A stretch of 32,909 bases of DNA from Clavulina sp. PMI_390 (lineage: Eukaryota > Basidiomycota > Agaricomycetes > Cantharellales > Hydnaceae): the NCBI GenBank assembly GCA_015039315.1, contig WIDE01000065.1, positions 1 to 32,909 on the forward strand. Direction: 5' to 3'. Within the stretch, counting starts at the first letter, position 1, and the number at the start of each line of letters is the position of its first letter. Shown piece after piece: positions 11,962 through 22,032 of the stretch. The notes below the pieces were generated by a model. That model was given only the letters and a program-made list of their open reading frames with translations. It was not told the DNA's origin and did not search any database. A program made the translations under genes and the position numbers.

Positions 11962-12097
11962 ATAATGATGTCTGATGAAATTCCAATGACACGGTTCGGG
12001 GATGAGCGGTAGTTGCCACCAACCCGAATATAATGATGTCTGATGAAATTCCAATGACACGGTTCGGGGATGAGCGGTAGTTGCCACCAACCCGAAT
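11962..12097. repeat. Perfect 68-bp tandem direct duplication
   Basis: Unit 1 is 11962-12029 and unit 2 is 12030-12097, with no mismatch by eye. Each unit starts ataatgatgtctgatgaaat and ends ccaccaacccgaat. It lies between TF copies C and D and is noncoding. The perfect identity points to a recent duplication, or to strain-level copy-number variation. Confidence 0.95.
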
Positions 12098-12360
12098 CGC
12101 ATTCATGATCGAACCAATAGCTTGTGGGATTATAGCCTTCACATGGGCATCATCAAACAAGCGGCAAGTTCCAAGCAGTTGGAGTGGCCAGCGTCAATTG
12201 TTGGTAGCTCGCTTGTAGCCCAGAGCGAGAAATCCAGTTGAGTTTGGCACACATACACAGCGATCAGCCTAGCGGATGTAATTTCATGCTTAATAGGCCG
12301 ACCATAATAGAGGGACGAGCTGGGGGCCGTAATGAAACTCACTCACCAGAATCTCAGATG

Positions 12361-14583
12361 TTACGAAGCGGCTAAGCTTTTCGCGGTGGCGGTAAGGGTA
12401 TCTTTTAAGGGTAAAGTGACATCACCTACACGCCACCAAGGGAGAAGAGACACGTGTCAGTAAATTAACTAGTTATTTACTGGATGCAGTGCAACATCAC
12501 TCACTCCATTCGTGATACCTCCGCGTCATATCGTCAAGAAAGTCAAGGAGTAAATCCATGACAGAGGAGTAATTGCTGAATAGCGCGACATTTCTTTTGA
12601 CCTCCGCTCTCCGCATTTGACTAGCAAGCACGCGAACAGCGTTCCGCATCGGGAGCTAGAATCGCTCACGGGCCAGCTCAGCCATGCGCTTCGTTCATTG
12701 CGGCGCCAAAAATAGGAACTCACCATGGACGTTATTGGGGCATGGAAACGACCAAGCCGTCGATGAGTCTGGATCAACTCGCAGATGGCCGCAAGAGCAT
12801 GAAGACTCTCAAGCATCTGGCGTTCTGCCGTCTCATCTTCACCAGCCCGCAGACCCCACAATATCAGCCCACTCCCGTATAGTGACATGTGTGCTTGAAG
12901 GATGTGAGGATTGAATGTGCTGACCGATTCAGAGGCCCTTAGCCCTCGGGGATCGGATAAGGGAGGTATTGATTCTTGCTGGGAGCGAATATCGGAATCC
13001 AGAGCAACGTACTCTGCTTCCAGCCCGCGGTAGCCCTTGGCTTGTACGTTTGAGCGCAGTTGACCACGAATTAGCCAGGAGTCAAGCGCAGTATGTGAAA
13101 TAAGACATTTACCACAGTAAGTGAGAGCAAAGTTGGTTACCCTCTCAACGATCCTCACGATTGAGATTTTTAGGTAAAAATCTGAACCCCACAGCTCTTC
13201 CAATTTCTCCATCCCTGATGATGAGATCTATGCGGTTAACGAGCGCGTGTGAGGGCTATATTCATATTGTTGAAGGGCTGGATAGACCTTGGGCTTTCCA
13301 TTCCGCACAATATCACGTTGTCCTGCAGGCGATGCCCAGTTGTCGTCGTATTGAAATGTACCAGGAAATCCTGCAAGCGCTGTCATAGTCTGGTCGGCGA
13401 TGTATAGCGAATAGGCCAGTCGGATCCCATCAATAGCTTCTGCTTCGTCCTTGGGGGGAGGCAAAAGCCGTTCGGTCAGCGGAGAGTCCGCTCTAGTGCG
13501 CCCAGATGCAGCCAGCAAGACCGATGCCGGACCAAGAATTGCATGAGCCTCGTCCAGCCGACGTCGCCTCGCAAAGTTACAGGCAAGCACCACAGTCGCC
13601 CACAGGAAATGGGTGATTCGGTCAGCGTTCATGAGTGATTGATTGAGGAAGTGCCGAGCACGCTTGATAAAGAAAGGCTGGAGCGACGCCAGAGCTCCTC
13701 CAATGCTTTCACACGCGGCGAGATAGCAGGCATTCAGCAAACAAGGATGAATGGCGTCGGGATCGGAGCGCGGAAGCGACAGGCAATGCAGAAAGTATGG
13801 GACATCCATAAAGAAGTAGAATTGCGATCGATACGGCAAGAATAGGCGGATTCTATGAAAAGAGAAGATTATTCGGAAACCACAAATCAAGAGGGGGAAA
13901 TTTGTGCGAACAGTTGGTACGACATTGGCGGTGGAAGATCACCGAGACCTGTCCACTGGTACGAGGTAATCTCGCGTTCCACACTTGATCGTGGAATGAC
14001 AGAGGAATACCCCTCTGCAACATCCTTGCCAAGAACTTGCCCGCTCTCGGCAGAAGTTCGCGGACGGGCCTCTTTCTCTTGCGATAACTGAGGGAATATC
14101 GGTAGCAGCGGTGTAGGGATAACCTTCCGCTCGTGGTGTTCCCCCAGATGCTTGATCCGCTCGAAGAGTCGAGACGACGTCAAGGTCAAGTTATGCGCCG
14201 AAGCAAGAGTCGCTTTGTGGACAATTAGCTCAAGCTCCAAGGCGCGAGCTTCCAGAGTCCCTATAATCAGCGCTCGATTCTTTATATCGCCGGGATAGGT
14301 GCATTGCTTTCGAAAACGCTCGCAGCGCGTGCAGACAGGCTTCAAGCCATCGCACTTCTGGAAACAGGAAGAGGGAAGGAAGAGAATTCAAGATCGCGTA
14401 TACGAGACATCATCCGAGAAAGACAGTGCAGGTGGCCGATTTCCCATTGGTCGCCACAAAGCATTCGGAGGCAGTAGCAGGAGAGGTGGACTTCTGAGAG
14501 GTCTATCTGCAATGGAGGAGCTGGGCACGCACTGTTTTATGCTCACGACATTGGAAACATGCATGGCCTTTGATAGGAATCAT
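12361..14583 (-). CDS. Zn2Cys6 transcription factor, tandem copy D (569 aa)
   Basis: Seven exons: 14583-14533, 14357-13912, 13852-13288, 13227-13113, 13040-12724, 12655-12505 and 12425-12361. The start ATG 14583 gives MIPIKGHACFQC. Zinc cluster Cys are at 9, 12, 19, 26, 29 and 36 (HKT before intron 1, KCDGLKPVCTRC after it). The regulatory region begins near MDVPYFLHCLSLPRSDPDAI and keeps YGSGLILWGLRAGEDE. The tail ends KSLAAS. Intron 1 is 175 nt, the longest of the four first introns. No broken frame. It is the 5'-most copy in the array's transcription direction. Confidence 0.92.
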
Positions 14584-15431
14584 GCTAAAGTGTTTGCTCT
14601 TAGGAGCCCTGAGCCAAGCAAGAGATATGCAAAACTAGGAGCCGTCACGATGTCACCAAACACAATCGGTTTCTTGGTACCGCGGTCAGTTCGGGCGTTA
14701 TCTCCGCGAGGTCCGCATCAATGTCTCAAGTAACACGAATATACGTTAGTAGATAGCACACCACAAGCAGGAATTGTGCCAGCAAAAAGTGGCGTCGATA
14801 GAAGGTCACGGAGTCGGAGATGGTCACTCGCCGTATCCGACCCTTATAACTCGGCCTCATGGGGCCGAGGCATGTGGGGTAGAGTACAAAGTCTCGACGT
14901 GCCAAAATCGTCAAAACCAAATGACTCAAGTGTATAGAAATTGGAAAGGCACTGAACTTGTCAATGAGCCACCATCCAAGTGACGAAATTGTTGCGATGC
15001 AGGGCACCCCCGCCGGAGTTCCCCATTTAACCTTGTCGAAAAACTGCTCTCGGTCGCCGCACCTTATTGGGGACGACCTTGATTGTGGCCCAGTTGATAC
15101 ATCTCCGCGGCGATGCTTGGCCCGTCCCGCATATACTGTTTCTGCTGAAAAGACATCCCCCTTGATTCTCTTGGCCTTGTACTGAGCCCGAGGGCCAATA
15201 TGCCCTCCATATCCGCATCTCCTTATCATTCTGCCAGCATAAGCTTGATTCTTCCTTCATCGAATTGCCCTATTCTCCTTCGGTGAAGAATACAATGGTT
15301 ATGCATAGGCACAAGAGCAACTGAAACTACACGAATAGGTAATTCCACAACACTAAAAACCACCTCCCGGGGAGCCATCTATGTCACCAAACCCTCTCAT
15401 CCCCATTACACCTGGTGGACAGCAAGCATCC
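14584..15431. other. Promoter of TF copy D and 3' flank of the SDR gene
   Basis: About 850 nt without a supported gene. It holds the conserved motif at 14644-14657. A 167-codon open frame on the minus strand (14726-15229) begins without ATG, overlaps other frames and shows no recognisable domain, so I do not call it. Confidence 0.5.
14644..14657 (-). promoter_or_regulatory. Conserved TF-array promoter motif, copy D
   Basis: Core gtcacgatgtcacc on the plus strand, 61-74 nt upstream of ATG 14583. The bases flanking the core differ from those of copies A and B. Confidence 0.7.
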
Positions 15432-16623
15432 TCACCAAACACCTTGCTCGGCAAGGTATTGCTTCCACTGCTGTCTCAACTCGACCTTATCCAGCTGCGT
15501 CGCATACTGAGCCACACCCACTGGCGTAAGGTATCCACCATTCGGGAGTATTGGGTCCGTCATCCCGCGTACAACGACCTCACCAGCTACAGGCCATCGC
15601 AAGTCAGTTCATGTCTTGCAACCGAAAGGCAGAACACGCCACGCACCTTGCTCCTGCGTGCAAACGGAGACGCCTGGGATGTACGGGAAGACCCATTTCA
15701 ACAGGAATCGCTCCCATAATGAGCTGGCGTTCACCAAATTCGTGTCCGTGACGAGACCTATTGCGTGCACAACAGATGGATATCAGACATGGAGGTGAGC
15801 GGTCACAGCGGATGTGTGCACGTACCTGGGTGTACGAGGACAACAGTGCGTCCTGGTCCAGAAAATTCGCGATCGTTCCTGAGGATCAGGCCAAAGTGGC
15901 AAAGGATGAGCTTCGATGCTTTGTATGCGCCAAGGCCGGTCCAGTTAGTAGGTGAGATGTAGTCATCAACCATCCGGGGAGTCATATCTGATCATCATAA
16001 TGGGATTAAATACAATAGGTTAGTCCTCGTTCCATGAATTCGGTAGTGGTGGGGTCGACGACCAAAGTGTTTTGGCAGCATGTGAATTTTCACATGCTAG
16101 TTGACCGAACTGAATTGCCATTTAGGCAAGAGGGGTAGAGAACAAACGAGAGCATACCTTGGGGAGTGTACAAGTGCATGTCAGAGCTGACGAGCGCAAC
16201 ACGTGCATTAGGGGCCAACGAGTTGAGCAGGCGACGCGTGAGGAGTGCCGGGGTGTGTGTGTTGACAAAGAAGATCGACTCGACTTTCTGGCCCGTGACA
16301 CCCTCAACCTCATCCCTGTTATCGCTCGTCGTGCCCGCACACAGCAAGAGAATATCAATTTTCGTCTGTGCGCCGAGCTTGTCCTTGACGGCACTCGCAA
16401 ACTTTTCGATAGATTTTACGGATAGGAGGTCGAGTGGGACGTAGGTGATAGTCGTCTTGGAGCTCTTGCGCGTAGCGAGCAGCTCGGATGCTGCTGCTTG
16501 CGATGCCTCGGGTCGCCGCGAGGAAGCGATGACGTTGTATGGCCCGTCATCGCGCTCGATGAGCTGGCGGAGAGCATGGAGGCCCAGCCCAGAGGTGACG
16601 CCTGTGGCGACGACAGTCTTCAT
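15432..16623 (-). CDS. Short-chain dehydrogenase/reductase (297 aa)
   Basis: Four exons: 16623-16158, 15987-15826, 15757-15647 and 15586-15432. All introns are phase 1 and GT-AG, and the sum is 298 codons with stop. The Rossmann NAD(P) motif is TGVTSGLG (residues 7-14), followed by SSRR (likely cofactor selection), LLLCAG at the NNAG position, VALVSSDMH carrying the catalytic Ser (146/147), and YKASK with Tyr177 and Lys181. The length and order fit the classical SDR family of retinol-dehydrogenase or WW-oxidoreductase type. An NAD(P)-dependent alcohol/carbonyl oxidoreduction is expected; the substrate cannot be told. The ATG at 16623 is chosen because the frame upstream has no ATG and a TATA box ends 40 nt before it. 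The gene is divergent from the 2OG oxygenase at 17396. Confidence 0.92.
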
Positions 16624-16662
16624 TGAAGGAGTGTTGGGTCCGCTGGGGTTTCCCACACCCGG

Positions 16663-16670
16663 CTTTATAT
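16663..16670 (-). promoter_or_regulatory. TATA box of the SDR gene
   Basis: ATATAAAG on the gene strand, only about 40-47 nt upstream of the ATG, implying a very short 5' leader of roughly 10-20 nt if transcription starts about 30 nt downstream of the box. Confidence 0.6.
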
Positions 16671-17296
16671 GGGCAAGCAGTGTGGTCAAGTTGGTTTCTC
16701 ACCTTAGCATGGCTAATATTAACTTGGGGTTGTTTTCTTTGAGTGTTGAGTATACATACACGCGCGCATCATACTACAACTGTGCCATCAACCAAAAGAT
16801 GGTTTTACCGATCGACTGGAGCCCTGAGGGAACTGAATTGCAAAAGTATTTCAGGCCTCAATCCGAATCAAGGGTTTTTGTGATTGTTATCTTTCCACAA
16901 AAGGCATACCACATTTTTGGGCAATTAAAGGATGCTTCCGCCCTGGCAGTATGAATGCCACGTCCTGCAACGTGGATCTACGTGCAAGGGAGATATGTGC
17001 ATGCGTGACATCACACTGGTTGATGCCGTGACGCTGACTGCGCAGGTACGCGATGGTCGTAGCAGCGACGAAAAAGCCAACTACTTTTTGCTTGCATCAC
17101 GCATCACATTTTCTTCTCCTGGTTTCTGTTCAACTCTTCGATCGTCCCTTTAATTCCGCTTTCCGCAGAGGCTTCTACGTGACTGTCGGCGGCACCGCAA
17201 TTGAAAAAGCTGTGTGACTTGGGTCAAGCAACAATCAAGGGCTCGGTGGCACAGCCCAATGACTCATTAAAGGAACAGCCCGAACCCTGCCACCAC

Positions 17297-17304
17297 TATA
17301 CATA
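17297..17304 (+). promoter_or_regulatory. Probable TATA box of the 2OG oxygenase gene
   Basis: TATACATA about 92-99 nt upstream of ATG 17396; the leader would be about 65 nt and pyrimidine-rich (ccttccttccacctacctc). Confidence 0.45.
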
Positions 17305-17395
17305 CTTAAGAGACCCTCTATCCATCCAATCTTAGCTTGTTTCTGTGCGCTCCAATACTCCCTTCCTTCCACCTACCTCATCCAAGTTGTCCATC

Positions 17396-18369
17396 ATGAT
17401 GGCTGGTGTCAAGTCTAAGCTCTTTGGCGGTGGTCCAAAGGGAGTCTCGATCCCAGACCCGCCTACAGCTCCTGCAGGCTCAGCAGAAAACACCCCTCCC
17501 CCCGTCGTCGTCACCAAAATCGATTTCGAAGCGTACAACCTCCCCGAATACGCACACCGCAACGCACTCGTCATCGACAACCTCTTCACGCCCGAAGACT
17601 GCGCCCGCCTGCTCGCTGCAGCCGAAGCGTCCAACGAATGGGCCGTCGCGCAGCTCAACGGTGGCGGCGCACTCCAATACACCGATACCTCGTATCGAAA
17701 CAGCGGTCGCATCCTGTACGACGACCACGAGCTAGCGGACTGGATCCTCGACAAGATGCGCCCCTATCTAAAAGACACTGGCGTCGAGTTCATCGCCGAT
17801 GCGAATCGGCATGCCATGCTCCGTGCGCCTGGGCACGATAAAGCTAATCGCGGTGCGCGTCTAACGCGCCTGAACGAGCGCCTCCGCTTCCTCCGCTATG
17901 GGCCGGGCGAGTTCTTCAAGCCCCACGTCGACGGCTCGTACTATACCCCTGACCGCAAACAAGTCTCGTACTACACCTTCCAGATCTACTTGAACGGCGA
18001 CGCCAAGAGTCTCAAGGGCGGTGCGACGCGGTTTTGGCCAAAGTTTTACCATGGCCGGCGCAGTCGGACGCAGAATGGGCAACAGCGCGAGATCAACTAT
18101 ATTGATGTCGAGTCGAGGACAGGCAGAGTGCTCATCTTTGAGCATGAAGGCCTGATGCACAGTGGTGAAGAGGTCACCAAGGGCGTCAAGTACAGCGTGC
18201 GCACAGACTTTATGTACGAGGAAGTGCCTGCTGAGGAGGAGCAAGTCCAACCACCAGCGGCTACAGAAAACCAGGTACGCAATCGGGTCAATCCTTCTTA
18301 TTTAGAGACGATTCTCTAACAGAATGATCCTTGCAGATGGATATCGACGAGCCTACAAACCAAGCGTAA
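17396..18369 (+). CDS. 2-oxoglutarate/Fe(II) oxygenase, prolyl-4-hydroxylase type (303 aa)
   Basis: Two exons: 17396-18274 (293 codons) and 18337-18369, which adds MDIDEPTNQA and the stop. The intron donor is GTACGC and the acceptor TTGCAG. The Fe(II) ligands are His177 and Asp179 (FKPHVDGSY) and His255 (LMHSGEEV). Lys265, ten residues after the distal His (HSGEEVTKGVK), fits the 2OG carboxylate-binding position of prolyl 4-hydroxylases. The fold region spans about residues 50-275. ATG 17396 is directly followed by a second ATG, and either could start. No signal peptide or membrane helix is visible, so a cytosolic or nuclear protein hydroxylase is likely. The substrate is unknown. Codon use is C-rich, unlike the transcription-factor genes. 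Confidence 0.92.
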
Positions 18370-18899
18370 TCGCCCTCGACCCTCCCCTGTATTCCACCAT
18401 CCACTAGTCCGTATTCATTTCTTGGCGCTTTTTCCCCCTCTCCATTTCTTGGTACTTCATAGCCCTAACTCTAGTTCTGTATGGTGCGATCTCTTCTGCT
18501 TTTCTTCCAATTCGTTGTTACTGCTCTGTTGCTTTCCCTTCGATTTTGGTCTCTTCATTCGTTGCATCCACCTACTTTGTATCGTCAATAGTACTCGTGC
18601 TGTATCTCCACATCATTTCATTGATATCCTCGCCACGTCAATTTGGACACGTCTCTAGGACGTGGCCGTCATTCCTCAATCAATCCACGTTTCCAGTCAA
18701 CTGGTACGGACCCACTGTGAAACAGACCGAAATCACGCCAGGAGGAAAGGGGGAGAAAGACTATATGGTCATTACCCAAAAGCAGCAGCCGACGAAGAAC
18801 AGAACACTCGAAATGAACTGAGCGAGGTACCAGACCCAGAACAGACAGAAAAAAAAGTCGTAATCAACAAAAACGAAACAAACCCATGATGGACATCTA
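18370..18899. other. 3' regions between convergent genes
   Basis: T- and C-rich sequence on the plus strand, consistent with the 3' untranslated region of the oxygenase, then an A-rich stretch at 18848-18882 belonging to the MOB4 3' side. No gene seen. Confidence 0.5.
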
Positions 18900-20964
18900 C
18901 TACTCCGCCTTGACCTCGGGCGACGCTTGAGAAGGAGCTTGCTTCGTCGCCTCTTCAGGTTCCGCATCGTCGATCACAGGGCCAGTTGAGAGATCTACCT
19001 CCTCGAGCTCCTCTGCGCTAGGAACCTCAGCCTCTGGGGGCGGCGAAGTAGTTTCTGTCGACGACGACGGGAGCGCCATGGGCGCCACGTCCTCGTCCTC
19101 AGGCAGCGTTCGGCTCATCAGCAATGACGGGCTCACGTCACCCTGCCTCAGCGTGCCCCTCCTCGGGCTTCTCAGTGGACTCGTGCCACCACCCCCTATA
19201 TCACCAAAGCTCATCTGGTCCGGTTTCGGGGATGGTAGTAGCCCGCCCTTGTGACGTGGGGAGTGCAGAATAGGGAGCTTGGACGCCTCTTCCACCGCTG
19301 CAGCGAGCTCCTCTGCGATGTCGTCGCTAGAGTACTTGCCACCGCTACCGCTGAGAAGCAAATGGCCTGCACCTGGGCTTGTAGAAACAGGGGGCATACC
19401 CTCACCAGCACCGTCCATCTCATCCACAACGACGTCCCCATCTCCACCACCCTCACGCTCTGCATCCTCTTCGTCATCGTCATCATCGTCTTCCTCAATG
19501 CCCTGAATCATGTCGCCGAGACCTTGTGACGAGAGACCCTCGACGATATCAAACCCGTCGTCGTCAATCGCAGACATGTCATCGTCGATTGGGTTTCCTC
19601 CACCGAGAGCTAGGGAGACATTCGGTGACGACGGGTTGCTTGAGGACTTGGGCCAACCAGCTTGGTCTGCTCCCAGGCGTCCTGGCGAAGCCATCGCATC
19701 CGCAAGGAACATTGTGTCTGTTCTGGTGAGCCCAGGTGACGCAGGAACACCTTTATCCATGGGGTTCATGCCGGTGAGGCTGGGCGACGGCTTGGGCGAT
19801 GGTAGCGCGGAAGCGTCTGGACGCGGAAGGGAGGCGCGTCTTTTGAATGCAGGGTCGTCATCATCGTTGGTGGAACCTTTCGATTTTGAGCCGCTGGGCC
19901 GGGAGGAAGGGGGAGGGATCAAGAATTCGGCCGGGACGAGGTCGTGCTTCCTGGCAAGAAGGTAGAAGCGGTGGTATAAGGAGGTTTCGGCCTATCGATG
20001 TTTTCGATTACCAAATGGGAGAGAATGTGTGTGAACGGGCTGTCGTCTGACATTCGTTGAGGGTTTGGCATACCTCGCATGTTTCAAAGGCTTCGCGGTG
20101 GTGATAATAGGCATGTGCAAATATACGTGACAATCGACGAGCAAGTGAGTGGAAGTGTCGCTTTGACGAGTGCGGGATCGAAAGTCTTCATTGGGACAGC
20201 GTCAGTTCTAGATAGGTTGACTTGAGAGCAAGGGGGTAGAACTTACCTAGAAGGGAAGGATTTGGGGGAGTTAAGGACAGCATTCGTGCTGTCCAGAGTA
20301 TGTACAATGTAGTCTATGGCACAACATTGTTGCTAAAAATGAGGTCAGGCGGTTGTCTGTATGTATGTAGAGAAAGTCTCATATGCGTACCTCGACACCA
20401 TTTCCATGTGCCACACAGAGGTACAACCATTCGTCCGCTTTCATCTCAGGGCATGTCATACGATTACACTCGAGTTGCAAGGCACTCAAAAGGGGATAAG
20501 ACAGATCCTGTGCAACACGTCTAATGGATGGCGTCAAGGTCGTGAATATGAAGCTCTGAGGACAGCCCTGAAGCAGATAACGAACCGTAGCTGTTCATAA
20601 ATCCAACATTGCTCATCAACTGGCTTGTCGTCCTCGGCAGAGGAGCCAGCGGCGTTCAACTCGTCCTCATCATCGTCGTGATGGCTCGTAGGCAGTGAGA
20701 TTATGCGCTCAACGTCATGTGGATCAGATTTTATGAGAAGGGCAATGTATTCTTGCAACTGGAATGACGAGTCCAGTGTGGCCAGAGGAGGGATGGCACT
20801 AGGAGCGTGACTAGTGTCCTGTGTTCGAACGCGTGTTCCAGCCAGAACGAGAAAAGACAAACACATGATTCTTCGTCAGTCTTAGACAGTAATAAGACAA
20901 TTATATGAGCATATTGTACCTCTAGACGGCTTCCCTTTGACAAACGCCCATAATGAATAGCCAT
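18900..20964 (-). CDS. MOB4: MOB4/phocein-family protein with long acidic disordered tail (565 aa)
   Basis: Six exons: 20964-20920, 20818-20586, 20520-20391, 20332-20247, 20185-20074 and 19991-18900. Phases agree and total 566 codons with stop. The MOB core spans about residues 30-225. It has FQLQEYIALLIKSDPHDVERI, WIYEQLR, the zinc pair Cys111 and Cys116 (LECNRMTCPEM), DYIVHTLD, LNSPKSFPSRLSIP, and the second zinc pair His189 and His194 (IFAHAYYHHREAF). The HTLD, FPSR and HAY-HHR signatures point to phocein/MOB4 (a STRIPAK component, called Mob3 in some fungi) rather than Mob1/Mob2. After about residue 225 a Pro/Ser/Asp/Glu-rich tail of some 340 residues follows, with a run of acidic residues and many SP sites (SPKPSPS, SPGL, SPRR). 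Human MOB4 lacks such a tail. The expected role is a scaffold in the phosphatase/kinase complex for hyphal growth and development. Confidence 0.92.
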
Positions 20965-21425
20965 GGAGGTCAAATCTCTGCGCTTTGTTGTGGTCACTTT
21001 TAGCCTGTTTGGTCTCGCAGCCTCGCCGTCAATGTTGCTCAATGACTTCAATTGCTCAATCTATTCTTATAGCCCCTCTCTGAAATTCAGTGAATGCCCT
21101 GCGACTCATATCCTAAAGTGGCACCCGTCAACCCCTTTTTGCCCCTCACCCCCACTACCTATAGCGCTTCTCACGCTTTGATCTAGCCTTGGGCTCAATC
21201 GGCTGGTATCACATTAACAAGCTTTATCCATTACAACAAAATTATGAGGCCATCGGAACTATTAAATCGAAGGTACATAGAAAATGTCTATAAGAAGAAG
21301 AAGTAAAAAGGTCCAATTCTGTGAAGAAAGCGTATTGCAAACATTGAGATCTGCTCATTATATCGGTTGCACCAATCCGGCCGAGCCACCAGGGCCCAGG
21401 ACTCGGGAATCATCGCGTGGGTTAC
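20965..21425. other. Intergenic, MOB4 promoter and 3' flank of small gene E
   Basis: About 460 nt without a recognisable gene. A pyrimidine-rich stretch (tttttgcccctcacccccac) lies near 21135-21155. Confidence 0.4.
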
Positions 21426-22032
21426 TCAGTTGTGCAACACACAATTAGTACATCTGGTCATGCTGACATAGCCTGTAATGACGTCCCCTCGCGTATAACT
21501 GGAACGCAAGATTCAGTCATGAAACGTAAGAACTGGCACCCAACTAGATAGTGAGGCATTTGCATCACTTACAGCGGGTAATGACCTGCGCCATCGTATT
21601 ACCAGCAGTGTGGTAAGTGATGAGCAAAACGAGTAGGTCAAATAGGGGGATTCATGACTCACCATTGGCCTGACACACGGAGCCGCGACAATTCGGCCAA
21701 TCCCGGGCGTGCTGGGCACTGGTTGAACAAAAAGAGGACCCGCAATCCGCCTTGCGGACAATAAGAAAAGAGGTCTTAGTAAGCAGAATCTATGGATCCT
21801 CGTCGTCTACGTACACGAACACCAGCGGGGTTCGCCGTAGGATCGGGTTCTGTGTGGCCTGCATAAAGACTTCATGTTAATCGCTAGGATAGCCTAAACT
21901 ATGCGACTCGAGCCTACCACACTCTATTTGGTTCCAATAAGATGGTAGTGACAAGTCAGTATGACACAGAAGCCTCGGATATCGTAGCGAGCGCGTACGA
22001 AATTGATGTACTCCGCGTCCGTAAGTGCACAT
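21426..22032 (-). CDS. Small Cys/His-rich protein E (83 aa), five exons
   Basis: Exons: 22032-21999 (34 nt), 21858-21815 (44), 21750-21663 (88), 21585-21573 (13) and 21498-21426 (73). All introns are GT-AG and phases agree, giving 83 codons plus TGA. The protein begins MCTYGRGVHQF, continues with HTEPDPTANPAGVR, then the Cys core with spacing C29-x4-C34-x12-C47-x4-C52-x23-C76-x2-C79, with His40 and His57 between, and ends VLHN. No signal peptide or membrane segment, so it is probably intracellular. Paired Cys and His suggest a small zinc-binding fold (inference). It loosely recalls the unnamed short fungal proteins that begin MC and carry a Cys core followed by S-x-x-H, but I cannot name a family. 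Its strongest support is paralogue F at 23571-24132, with identical exon lengths. Confidence 0.85.

Larger units (their letters stand above)
11610..12360. other. Promoter of TF copy C and 3' flank of TF copy D
   Basis: No gene seen. It contains the conserved motif at 11667-11680 and a perfect 68-bp tandem duplication at 11962-12097. Confidence 0.6.
16624..17395. other. Divergent promoter region, SDR / 2OG oxygenase
   Basis: About 770 nt between two head-to-head start codons. It contains a TATA box on each side (16663-16670 on the minus strand, about 17297-17304 on the plus strand). No coding potential recognised. Confidence 0.6.

Noticed and set aside
14726..15229. 167-codon minus-strand open frame upstream of TF copy D
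   Set aside because: No ATG at its start, overlaps equally open frames on the other strand, and shows no domain; probably chance.
16090..16157. SDR exon 1 reading on to a stop at 16090
   Set aside because: A GTATGC donor at 16157 joins in phase to the YKASK-containing exon, which is required for a complete SDR.
19279..19965. Long plus-strand frames antisense to the MOB4 tail (Ser-rich)
   Set aside because: They mirror the low-complexity Asp/Glu/Ser coding of the MOB4 last exon and have no independent support.
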